Positions 17,775 to 25,313 of a DNA stretch of 64,000 nt are shown piece after piece (positions within the stretch are counted from its first letter, which is position 1; each line of letters starts with the position of its first letter). The translations under genes were made by a program, and so were the position numbers. Where the stretch lies: NCBI RefSeq assembly GCF_900169785.1, contig NZ_FWER01000004.1, forward strand, positions 224,900-288,899. Reading direction: 5' to 3'. The notes under the pieces were generated by a model. That model was given only the letters and a program-made list of their open reading frames with translations. It was not told where the DNA came from and did no database searches. Origin of the DNA: Rhizobium sullae (GTDB lineage Bacteria > Pseudomonadota > Alphaproteobacteria > Rhizobiales > Rhizobiaceae).

Positions 17775-18800
17775 TTACGGCAGATTGTCTTTCAGGAATA
17801 TGTCGAGGCGGATGCGCTCTTGCGCATCGATGACGGCAAGCCCGTCGGCCTTTGCTTTAAGAACCCGGATTGCGCTGCGCACCTCGTGGCCGGCGTTCTG
17901 ATTGAGGATTGCATCGATCGTGCCGTCGATGAGGGCCGCGCGTGTATGGACGGTCAACTCATGGGCAACGACCGTCAAAGTGCGGCATGATGCTTTCGCC
18001 TTCAGCGCTCTGATAAGGCCACGGTTGCCGGCGCCCAAGCTGTAGACGCCAATCACCCGCTCGTGCTTGGCCAAGGCATCGGCGACCAGCATATGCGCCA
18101 GTTCGGGATCGTCGCGGCCTTCGAGGACCGGCCGGACGGAAAGCTTTGGAAATTCCTGCGCCATCAACGCGGCGAAGCCTTCCAGCCGCTCGCGATGGTC
18201 GCGCACCAGCATGGAACCCGCAAGCACTGCCACCTCGCCCTCGGCATCGCCAAGAAAGCGTCCGAGAAGACGCGCTGCGGTTCTTCCGGCGGCGATATTG
18301 TCGATACCCGCATAGTGATGTCGGCGGGATCCTGTGAGGTCCGAAACCAGCGTCACGACAGGAATGCCGACGGCTACCAGCTTGTCGACTGCGGCGACCA
18401 CTTCCGGTGCATCGATGGCGACGAGCGCGATCCCGGCCGGACGTTCATCGGCAAGTTTTTCGAGTGCCGCGACCAGAGCAGCGGGATCGAAGGCGGCAAC
18501 TTCAACCGTCCGGATGCTCGTCCTCTCGGCCGGCGAGCGGATCATCGCTTCGCGGATTTCGGCGTTGAGGCCGTGCATGAAGGAATTGTCGGAGGCAGGC
18601 AGGATAAAACCCAGCGGATAAGTGCGGCCCTTGGCAAGATTGGCGGCAGCGACATCGCGGACATAACCGATCTTGCGGATTGCCGTTTCCACCTTCTCGC
18701 GTGTGATGCGGCGGACACCGGGGCGCTGGTTCAGCACGCGATCGACGGTCGCGAGACTGACCCCTGCCGCAGCGGCGATATCATGAACTGTAGGCCTCAT
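17775..18800 (-). CDS. LacI-family regulator, probable xylose operon regulator
   Basis: The 341-residue LacI/GalR-type protein has its HTH at about residues 3-22 (PTVHDIAAAAGVSLATVDRV), the hinge AAANLAKGRTYPLGFILP and a ligand-binding domain with GIDNIAAGRTAARLLGRF and VIGVYSLGAGNRGLI. The start at 18800 follows AGGAGGAGCG; an in-frame extension of 26 codons has no such site. It is first in a probable operon with xylB and then xylA, so xylose or xylulose is the likely effector. Two palindromes upstream (18834-18871) are candidate operators. The ligand has not been deduced from the binding pocket. Confidence 0.88.
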   Translation of the reverse strand: MRPTVHDIAAAAGVSLATVDRVLNQRPGVRRITREKVETAIRKIGYVRDVAAANLAKGRTYPLGFILPASDNSFMHGLNAEIREAMIRSPAERTSIRTVEVAAFDPAALVAALEKLADERPAGIALVAIDAPEVVAAVDKLVAVGIPVVTLVSDLTGSRRHHYAGIDNIAAGRTAARLLGRFLGDAEGEVAVLAGSMLVRDHRERLEGFAALMAQEFPKLSVRPVLEGRDDPELAHMLVADALAKHERVIGVYSLGAGNRGLIRALKAKASCRTLTVVAHELTVHTRAALIDGTIDAILNQNAGHEVRSAIRVLKAKADGLAVIDAQERIRLDIFLKDNLP

Positions 18801-18833
18801 CGCTCCTCCTGATGAAACCATTAACTCCAAATC

Positions 18834-18871
18834 TGATGTACGTAAATCAAATTTTTTTGGCAGTTGCCAAA
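18834..18871. promoter_or_regulatory. Candidate operators of the xyl LacI-family regulator
   Basis: TTTGGCA-GT-TGCCAAA (18856-18871) is a perfect palindrome. TGATGTACGTAAATCA (18834-18849) is palindromic at 14 of 16 positions around a central CG. Both lie 34-71 bases upstream of the regulator start, where an autoregulatory operator is expected. Confidence 0.5.
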
Positions 18872-18881
18872 CGCACATAAA

Positions 18882-18913
18882 ACGGCCGGCATTGGTTTTT
18901 CCAAGCCGGCCGT
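18882..18913 (-). terminator. Rho-independent terminator after emrB
   Basis: ACGGCCGGCATTGG / CCAAGCCGGCCGT pair with one bulged base around TTTTT. On the minus strand the stem is followed by TTTATG. It lies 21 bases past the emrB stop. Confidence 0.75.
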
Positions 18914-18933
18914 AATTTCATTTCTTTGAACGC

Positions 18934-20520
18934 TCAGTGGCCTCCGCCGCCACCGCCCTGAGGTGCCGGCTTCTTGATCATCGCGACGCCGAGGATCATG
19001 GCCATGAAAAGTACCGTCAGGATCAGGAATACGTCACTGAAGGAGAGGATGATCGCCTGTTTGGTGGCAAGCCCGACCATCTGCTTGATGGCAACCGACG
19101 CCCCGTCCATGCCATAGGAATTGAAGTTGGCAGTCAGGTTGTTGATCTGGTCGACCGCGGCCGGATTTCCCCAGTCAATGTTTTCGCGCAGGCGCTCATA
19201 GTGCACGTCCTGCCGATTGGTCAGCACCGTATTGATCACCGCAAGGCCGACAGCCCCGCCGAGGTTACGAGTCAGGTTGAACAGTCCGGACGCACCACGA
19301 ATACGTGAAGGCGGCATCGTGCCGAGCGCGATGTTGTTGATTGGCACCATGCACATCATCAACCCGAAGCCGCGCAGGATCTGCGGGATGAGGAGCTCGT
19401 AGAAATCCCAGTCATCCGTCAGATGTGTCATGATGAAGGTACCGGCCGCGAAGCTGGTAAAGCCGATTGCCATCATCAGGCGCAGGTCCATCTTTGTCGA
19501 CAACCGGCCAGCGATCGGTGCGGTGAGGAACATCGCAAGCCCAGAGACGAACATGGTCTCGCCGATCATCAGCGAATCGTAGCCGCGGATGCGCCCCAGA
19601 TAGACCGGGTAGATATAGGTGAGGCCGTATAGCCCGATCCCCATGACGAATGAGAACACGGAACCGAAGGAGAAATTCCTGTTGGTAAAGGCCCTGAGGT
19701 CGACGACGGGAAAGTCCACGGTGAAGGCGCGATAGAAGAAGATGATCGCGCCTGCCGCGGAAGCCACAGCACCGGCGACGATATAGTCATCGTTGAACCA
19801 GTCGTTCGAACTGCCTTCCTCCAGCACGTATTCCAGTGCGCCGAGGAAGATGCCCATGGAGAGGAGCCCCCACCAGTCGAATTTCCTGAAGAGCGACAGT
19901 TCCGGTTTGTCGAAATCGATGAAATTCCAGGTGACGGTCGCCACCACAATGCCGGGAATGACGTTGACGAGAAACAGCCAGTGCCACGAGAAGGCGTGAC
20001 TGAGATAACCGCCGACGGTCGGGCCGATCGTCGGCGCAAGCGTGGCGATCAGGCCGATGATCGGCGAGACGATGCTGCGCTTCGACGGCGGGAAGATGGT
20101 GAAGGCTGCCGCAAAGACCGATGGGATCATGCCGCCGCCGATAAAGCCCTGGATGGCGCGGTAGACTATCATCTGGTCGATGTTCGTTGCCGTTGCGCAG
20201 AGCACGCTCGACAGCGTGAAACCGGCAGCTGAGATCGCGAAAAGGTAGCGTGTCGAGATGATGCGCGCGAGAGTGCCCGACAGCGGAATCATGATGACTT
20301 CCGCAATCAGGTAGGACGTCTGCACCCAGCCGATCTCATCCGAGCCGGCGGAAAGGCCGGCCTGAATTTCCGCGAGCGATGCAGAGACGATCTGGATGTC
20401 GAGGATCGACATGAACATGCCAAGCACCATCGCAAAGAACGCGATGAGCTTGCGCGGGTCCATTCGCTCTTCGGCACCGGCGCCCGGAATGGCTCCTGCT
20501 GTAGCGGTGGTGGTAGCCAT
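18934..20520 (-). CDS. emrB: DHA2-family (14-TM) multidrug efflux MFS transporter, EmrB type
   Basis: The 528-residue major facilitator of the DrugH+ antiporter-2 family has about 14 hydrophobic helices. Near the first helix it carries MFMSILDIQIVSASLAEI, the usual EmrB motif C context, and the WVQTSYLIAEV segment of the second helix. It pairs with the membrane fusion protein encoded just upstream to pump hydrophobic compounds out across both membranes. The ATG at 20520 follows GGAGTAGGG, 22 bases after the emrA stop. In rhizobia such pairs (rmrAB, emrAB) are induced by plant flavonoids, which is a plausible role here. A glycine/histidine tail (GGGGGGH) ends the protein. Confidence 0.93.
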   Translation of the reverse strand: MATTTATAGAIPGAGAEERMDPRKLIAFFAMVLGMFMSILDIQIVSASLAEIQAGLSAGSDEIGWVQTSYLIAEVIMIPLSGTLARIISTRYLFAISAAGFTLSSVLCATATNIDQMIVYRAIQGFIGGGMIPSVFAAAFTIFPPSKRSIVSPIIGLIATLAPTIGPTVGGYLSHAFSWHWLFLVNVIPGIVVATVTWNFIDFDKPELSLFRKFDWWGLLSMGIFLGALEYVLEEGSSNDWFNDDYIVAGAVASAAGAIIFFYRAFTVDFPVVDLRAFTNRNFSFGSVFSFVMGIGLYGLTYIYPVYLGRIRGYDSLMIGETMFVSGLAMFLTAPIAGRLSTKMDLRLMMAIGFTSFAAGTFIMTHLTDDWDFYELLIPQILRGFGLMMCMVPINNIALGTMPPSRIRGASGLFNLTRNLGGAVGLAVINTVLTNRQDVHYERLRENIDWGNPAAVDQINNLTANFNSYGMDGASVAIKQMVGLATKQAIILSFSDVFLILTVLFMAMILGVAMIKKPAPQGGGGGGH

Positions 20521-20542
20521 TGGCCCTACTCCGGCTGGCTGA

Positions 20543-21769
20543 TCACTTTGCTGCCTGCTCTGCAGCCGGCGCCGTGCGGGTATCGACATCGACGACGACG
20601 CTCAGACCGGCGCGCAGACGGCCGCTGTTAAGCGCATCCTGAGACAGGGCAATGCGGACCGGGACGCGCTGGATGATCTTGGTGAAATTGCCCGTCGCAT
20701 TCTCCGGCGGCAGCAGCGAGAAGACCGAGCCGGAAGCCGGCGAAATCGACTCCACGGTGCCGACGATCGGATGATCGTCGTAGGCATCGACATGCACGTT
20801 GACTCTAGAGCCTGGAACCAGGTGCTGGATCTGCGTTTCCTTGAAATTGGCGTCGATATAGAGCTGACGCACTGGAACGAGCGCCATCAGACGCTGCCCC
20901 GGCGAAACGAGGTCGCCTTCCTGAACCGAACGGTTGCCGACGACGCCATCATAAGGCGCCTTGAGGACAGTGAAGGAGAGGTCACGGGCAGCCTTGTCCC
21001 GCTGAAGTTCGAGCGTGCGGACCGAACCTTCGGCTTCCTTGCGCTGCGCTTCGAGAATGGCGATGTTGGCTTCCGATGACTTGATGCTGGCATCTCCGCC
21101 GATGAGATTGGCCTTGGCCTGGTCGAGAGCGATGTTGGCGTTGTCGAGATCGGCTGTCGTGCCGACCGCTTTCGCCTGAAGCTCCGACTGCCGCTTTTGA
21201 GTGATCTCGGCGCCGCGAACCGCTGCCTCGAGAGCGACCTTGGAAGCCTGCGCCTGCGCAAGCGCCGCCTTGGCGCCCTCGATCTGCGCGTCGATACGGC
21301 TCAGCGACAGCTTTTCAGTCGCGATCTGGGCTTCGGCCTGTTCGAGCGCATTCTGATAATCGCCATTGTCGAGCGTGGCGAGCACGTCACCGGCCTTCAC
21401 CTGCTGGTTGGCGAAGACGTTCACCTTGGCGACATAGCCGGTGACCTTCGGCGAGATCGTTGCGATATCGCCTTCGATATAGGCGTCATCGGTCGAGACC
21501 ATGAAGCGGCCGTTCGTCCACCATTCGTAGCCGTACCATGCACCGCCTGCGAGGAGGGCAAGCGCAATGACCGGCAGCGCCAGGCTGCGGCGCTTCTTCT
21601 TTTCCTCGACCTTGCCATCAGGCATCGCCTCAACGCTCTGCACCTGCGGAGCGCCGCGAGCCTCCGCGGTGGGGGCGTCCGCGGAGGCTACGGCTTCCGG
21701 CTTGGCCGCTTCGGCCTCGGCGGAATCGCTAACAATGCGTGCAACATTGGTTTTCTGACTGGACGACAT
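20543..21769 (-). CDS. emrA: HlyD/EmrA-family membrane fusion protein of the efflux pump
   Basis: The 408-residue periplasmic adaptor has a cytoplasmic N-terminus rich in Ala and Glu, one transmembrane helix at about 63-82 (LALPVIALALLAGGAWYGY), a biotinyl-lipoyl-like part (VTGYVAKVNVFANQQVKAGDVLATL), a long alpha-helical hairpin rich in Ala, Gln and Lys at about 145-265, and the beta-barrel part with APYDGVVGNRSVQEGDLV. It links EmrB to an outer-membrane channel of the TolC type, which is not encoded here. The start at 21769 is the first ATG of the operon. Two TetR-type operators lie upstream between it and the divergent regulator. Confidence 0.93.
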   Translation of the reverse strand: MSSSQKTNVARIVSDSAEAEAAKPEAVASADAPTAEARGAPQVQSVEAMPDGKVEEKKKRRSLALPVIALALLAGGAWYGYEWWTNGRFMVSTDDAYIEGDIATISPKVTGYVAKVNVFANQQVKAGDVLATLDNGDYQNALEQAEAQIATEKLSLSRIDAQIEGAKAALAQAQASKVALEAAVRGAEITQKRQSELQAKAVGTTADLDNANIALDQAKANLIGGDASIKSSEANIAILEAQRKEAEGSVRTLELQRDKAARDLSFTVLKAPYDGVVGNRSVQEGDLVSPGQRLMALVPVRQLYIDANFKETQIQHLVPGSRVNVHVDAYDDHPIVGTVESISPASGSVFSLLPPENATGNFTKIIQRVPVRIALSQDALNSGRLRAGLSVVVDVDTRTAPAAEQAAK

Positions 21770-21800
21770 GAACAGATACCGGGTAAACGAGTGATAATGA

Positions 21801-21878
21801 TCGAACTGAACGGTTCGGTTCAGTTGACATAGAGCCTTTTTAAAGCCATATCAAGTCACATCGAACCGCGCGGTTCGA
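21801..21878. promoter_or_regulatory. Two matching TetR-type operators between emrA and its regulator
   Basis: TCGAAC-TGAA-CGGTTCG (21801-21817) and TCGAAC-CGCG-CGGTTCG-A (21861-21878) share both half-sites. The second is a perfect 18-base palindrome. An additional AACTGAAC / GTTCAGTT dyad (21804-21825) overlaps the first. They cover the divergent promoter region of emrA and the tetR-type gene. Confidence 0.75.
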
Positions 21879-21924
21879 TTTTTGCTAAAGAATCTTCGCG
21901 AGTGCGAACGTGGTTAAGGAGACG

Positions 21925-22602
21925 ATGACAGAGGTTTTCAAAGATTCCGTCGTAGAAGCCCCGGCTGCGAGCGGCCGATGGGCGGCGGGAGAGGATCCGG
22001 CAAAGCGCAAACAGATCCTCGAAGGAGCCAAGCGTGTCTTCATGAAACTCGGTTTCGATGCCGCGAGCATGAACGACGTGACGCGCGAGGCAGGTGTTTC
22101 AAAAGGAACGCTCTACGTCTACTTCGCGAACAAGGAAGAACTTTTTACCGCGATGATGGAGACCGAGCGCGCCGCCTTTGTCGCCAGCGTGCGTGCGGCT
22201 CTCAATGCAAATCCTGACCCGGATACGGCTCTTTATGATTTCGGCATGACCTTCGTCCGGCACACGACCGAAGAAAAGGTCATCAATGCTATACGCACCG
22301 TCATCGGGGTGCGCGACCGCATGCCGCACCTCTGTCAACGCTTCTTCACCGGCCCCGAGAACATCCGGACCGTCCTCACCGACTATCTGAAGACGCAGGT
22401 CGCCGCCGGGCATTTTGTGATCGAGGATGTCGAACTCGCGGCGCGCCAGTTCCTGGAACTTTGCGGCGGAGGCTTCTTCAAGCTACGCCTCTTGGGCGAC
22501 ATGGCGGGTCCTCCCTCCGAAGAAGAGATGAGCCGTATCATCCGCGGCGCGATCCGCGTTTTCCTTGCGGCTTACGGCACTCACCAGAACCGGTCGGCCT
22601 AA
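21925..22602 (+). CDS. TetR-family repressor of the emrAB-type efflux operon
   Basis: The 225-residue regulator has an N-terminal TetR DNA-binding domain (KQILEGAKRVFMKLGFDAA, with the recognition helix in VSKGTLYVYFANKEELF at about residues 55-71) and a C-terminal ligand domain of the TetR_C type. The ATG at 21925 has AAGGAG three bases before it, a rather short spacing; a GTG 15 bases upstream is the alternative. It is divergent from emrA, and two identical-type palindromes lie between the starts, so it should repress emrAB and itself. In function it corresponds to RmrR/EmrR of rhizobia, by context rather than proven identity. Confidence 0.88.
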   Translation: MTEVFKDSVVEAPAASGRWAAGEDPAKRKQILEGAKRVFMKLGFDAASMNDVTREAGVSKGTLYVYFANKEELFTAMMETERAAFVASVRAALNANPDPDTALYDFGMTFVRHTTEEKVINAIRTVIGVRDRMPHLCQRFFTGPENIRTVLTDYLKTQVAAGHFVIEDVELAARQFLELCGGGFFKLRLLGDMAGPPSEEEMSRIIRGAIRVFLAAYGTHQNRSA

Positions 22603-22633
22603 ACGCCTTCGATTTCGCCCGGCGTCGCACTAA

Positions 22634-23064
22634 AATCCAACAATAGCGATCAAGCCCTGCCTCGCGGGCGGCAATACCGCGATTCCCTCGCTTTGGCAGA
22701 AGTTAAATACCTATTTCGGCGGCAATATTCCCGGCCAGCGCGGTATCGCCGCCTATGGCATCTGCACGCATATCGAAGGAGAAGCCGAGAAGTTCCGCTA
22801 TGTGGCAGGTGCCGAAGTCACAGACACGGGCGACCTGCGGGAGGGTTTTACTACGCAGGTGCCAAGTCAGCGCTACACTGTCGTCACCCATCGCGGTCAC
22901 GTTTCCGCTATTCCGGCAACGATGCATCATACCTTGGGATTTGGCTCCCCTCCTCGGGTCTGCAGCACGCCGAGATGCCGGACATGTTCGGGCGTTACGA
23001 CGAGCATTTTGATCCCCATACCGGCATGGGCGTCACGGAAGTCTGGATACGGGTGAGGGAATAA
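22634..23064 (+). pseudogene. GyrI-like/AraC effector-binding domain protein, frameshifted and without start
   Basis: One frame read from 22634 gives a family-like run: IPSLWQKLNTYFGG, GIAAYGICTHIEGEAEKF, RYVAGAEVTDTG and VPSQRYTVVTHRGHVSAIP. After about 22935 the family match jumps to another frame, which reads GIWLPSSGLQHAEMPDMF, GRYDEHFDPHTGMGVTEV and WIRVRE before the stop at 23062-23064. The two parts together make about 143 codons, close to a complete small-molecule-binding GyrI-like domain. The join needs a net one-base loss in the present sequence. No ATG or GTG precedes the first part, and an in-frame stop lies at 22631. I therefore read it as a decayed gene. A sequencing error could explain the frameshift but not the missing start. 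Confidence 0.75.
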
Positions 23065-23166
23065 AAGCCTTCCCGCTTTCGTATATCCCCCTGCGCGCTT
23101 GTTTCTTGGCGCCTTCACCTTAAATTGCGGGGCGTCAGATTTGATGGCGCGAGGAAAAATATCGAT

Positions 23167-23916
23167 ATGCAAGATATCATGATGCTTGTTCAGGATCCGG
23201 CAGCCTGGGTGGCTCTGGTGACCCTGGTTGTCATGGAAGTCGTTCTCGGTATCGACAACCTGATCTTCATTTCCATTCTCACCAATAAGTTGCCGGTCGA
23301 GCATCGTGACAAGGCCCGCAAGGTGGGCATCAGCCTCGCGCTCGTCATGCGTCTTGCATTGCTTGGCACCGTGGCTTGGATCGTCCAGCTCACCACGCCT
23401 GTTTTCGAGGCTTTCGGTCACGGCTTCTCGTGGAAGGACATGATTCTGATTGCCGGCGGGTTGTTCCTCGTATGGAAGGCCACCAAGGAAATCCACCACA
23501 GTGTCGATCCGGAGGATCACAACGAGGATTTCATCGCGAGTTCGGCGACGACGGGATTTGCGGCGGCGATCGGCCAGATCCTGCTACTCGATCTTGTTTT
23601 CTCGGTGGACAGCATCATCACCGCTGTCGGCATGACGCCGCACCTGCCGATCATGATCATCGCGGTCATCTCAGCGGTGACAGTAATGCTGTTTGCAGCA
23701 GCGCCGCTTGCAAATTTCATCGAGAAGAACCCAACGATCGTCATGCTGGCGCTCGCCTTCCTTTTGATGATTGGCACGACGCTGATCGCCGATGGCATGG
23801 GTTTCCATGTGCCGAAGGGCTATGTCTATGCCGCCATGGCCTTCTCGGCGCTGGTCGAAATCTTGAATATGTTCGCGAGAAACGCCCGAATGCGGAAGAA
23901 GGCCGGCGGGCATTGA
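23167..23916 (+). CDS. TerC-family integral membrane protein
   Basis: The 249-residue protein has about seven transmembrane helices and both acidic TerC signatures, [12 protein letters not shown] near residue 27 and [11 protein letters not shown] near 145, which are thought to bind metal within the membrane. The family includes manganese exporters (Alx, MeeF/MeeY) and tellurite resistance proteins. The ATG at 23167 was chosen because the first helix and family match begin there; GAGG lies 12 bases upstream. I looked for a yybP-ykoY manganese riboswitch in the leader and did not see one. The gene stands alone between two pseudogenes and is followed by a good terminator. Confidence 0.88.
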   Translation: MQDIMMLVQDPAAWVALVTLVVMEVVLGIDNLIFISILTNKLPVEHRDKARKVGISLALVMRLALLGTVAWIVQLTTPVFEAFGHGFSWKDMILIAGGLFLVWKATKEIHHSVDPEDHNEDFIASSATTGFAAAIGQILLLDLVFSVDSIITAVGMTPHLPIMIIAVISAVTVMLFAAAPLANFIEKNPTIVMLALAFLLMIGTTLIADGMGFHVPKGYVYAAMAFSALVEILNMFARNARMRKKAGGH

Positions 23917-23929
23917 CGAAATTGAAGCG

Positions 23930-23960
23930 GGGCGCGGCAACACCGCGCCCTTTGCTTTTG
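23930..23960 (+). terminator. Rho-independent terminator after the TerC gene
   Basis: GGGCGCGG (23930-23937) and CCGCGCCC (23943-23950) form a perfect 8-base stem with loop CAACA, followed by TTTGCTTTTG. Confidence 0.8.
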
Positions 23961-23961
23961 T

Positions 23962-24299
23962 TCAGCCAGCCCTGACGAGTTTCCTGTCGATCGCCGACAC
24001 CAGCCGCTGATCCTCTGCCGTGATATCCGGCGCGAAGCGGGCGACGACCTTCCCACTGCGGCCAGCGGTGGTCAGACGCTGATAGAGCGGGTGCGTATCT
24101 TCGCCTTGGCCGGGAAGGCCGCGATAACGAAGCCGCGCTCGCGCTTGTCTTCACAGCGCTTTTCGAGGCCGTCATATTGTTTGGTCAAGCCGCATTTCGA
24201 GGCAACGTTGACGACCAGCATCACCTTGCCGCGATAGTCGCTCAGCGTCGTTTCACGGCCATCGGCCAACTTTGCCGATACGTTCAAAAGATCAGTCAT
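23962..24299 (-). pseudogene. Glutathione peroxidase remnant with internal deletions
   Basis: From the ATG at 24299 the reading frame gives MTDLLNVSAKLADGR, then VMLVVNVASKCGLTKQYDGL (the catalytic cysteine region) up to GFVIAAFPA. After that the frame runs into unrelated residues and a stop at 24072. A second frame from about 24100 to the stop at 23962-23964 reads GEDTHPLYQRLTTA, then GRSGKVVARFAPDITAED, which is the C-terminal part of the same family. The segments that normally lie between (about 25 residues after FPA, and about 35 between the LTTA and RSGKVVARF parts) are missing, the first with a frameshift. Only about 105 of about 160 codons remain. The catalytic Trp/Asn segment WNFEKF is lost, so the product cannot be active. 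Confidence 0.85.
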
Positions 24300-24445
24300 A
24301 GCCATTCTCCAGCTCGAATCCCGAAGCGAAAACGATACCCGCACCTTCGTTTGTCCAGCGGGTTGATGGTCCGCATAGTGGGCAAATCATCTCAAAGCAG
24401 CTAGTTTGCATGCGAAGGACAGCACATTCTATGGGGGGAGGAACC

Positions 24446-25201
24446 GTGCGGGAAGTGCTTGTAGCGGCCTTGGTTTTCGCCTGCCTCGTGATCGCTTCGC
24501 TCGGAACGATGCTGGGCTATTCGAAGTTGCCTGCACATCACCGCCAGGATGAAACCAACACTGTCGTCCGGCTGGTCGCCAATATTTTCGTTGTGATGAC
24601 CTCCCTCGTATTCGGGCTGATGATCAACTCGGCGAAGAACACATTCGAAGCACTTGACAACAACGTTCATTCCTTCGCTACCGAGATCATTCTTCTCGAT
24701 CGAACGTTGCGCACCTATGGCCTCGAAGCTCATGACGCCCGACAAAGTCTTGTTGCCTATGTCGAAAAAGCATTGACCAATACGGCGCGTATCGACGGCT
24801 CGCTCGTCAGAAGCGATCGGGCGTCGGAACTAGCCCTAAACGGCGTAGGCGATCGTTTGTCGGTGATCAGTCCTATCGATGCCGGTCATGTCGCTCTGTG
24901 GGATAACGCACGCCAGCAATATCAGAAGATCGTCGAGCAGCGATGGGTCATCGTCGAGCAGTCGGAAGGGGTCATCCCCCTACCTATCATCTGCATGCTC
25001 GCTGCCTGGCTTACCCTGATCTTTGCGAGCTTCGGCTACCGGGCACCCAAGAATATCATTGTTGCCGCAATGTTCGTCATGTCTGCGCTGCTTATTTCGG
25101 CCTCGCTGTATCTCGTCCTGGATATGGACATCCCCTTTGCGGGATTGATCCAGATTTCCGATGCACCACTTCAGCGGGCACTTGCCGAAATAAAGAGCTA
25201 G
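24446..25201 (+). CDS. DUF4239 (bestrophin-like) membrane protein
   Basis: The 251-residue protein has two N-terminal helices at about 3-25 and 45-65 (VANIFVVMTSLVFGLMI), a central soluble helical part, and two C-terminal helices at about 180-225. This pattern and the NSAKNTFEALDNNVHSFATE segment match the DUF4239 family, for which no biochemical role is established. I chose GTG at 24446 because GGGGGGAGGA precedes it; an ATG 15 bases upstream is possible. It lies about 110 bases ahead of the SLC13-type transporter on the same strand. Function is unknown. Confidence 0.75.
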   Translation: MREVLVAALVFACLVIASLGTMLGYSKLPAHHRQDETNTVVRLVANIFVVMTSLVFGLMINSAKNTFEALDNNVHSFATEIILLDRTLRTYGLEAHDARQSLVAYVEKALTNTARIDGSLVRSDRASELALNGVGDRLSVISPIDAGHVALWDNARQQYQKIVEQRWVIVEQSEGVIPLPIICMLAAWLTLIFASFGYRAPKNIIVAAMFVMSALLISASLYLVLDMDIPFAGLIQISDAPLQRALAEIKS

Positions 25202-25313
25202 GAAGGTGGCAGGAACATTGATCGCGCCGCCGCATTGATAAGCCACGCAAGCGTCACATTTACTGTCCGAGGGCGGATCTTCTTCCGCCGATCGGTCCGA
25301 GTCCTGGAGCAGC

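Noticed and set aside
23065..23166. yybP-ykoY manganese riboswitch upstream of terC
   Set aside because: The expected conserved loops are not visible in the 100-base leader.
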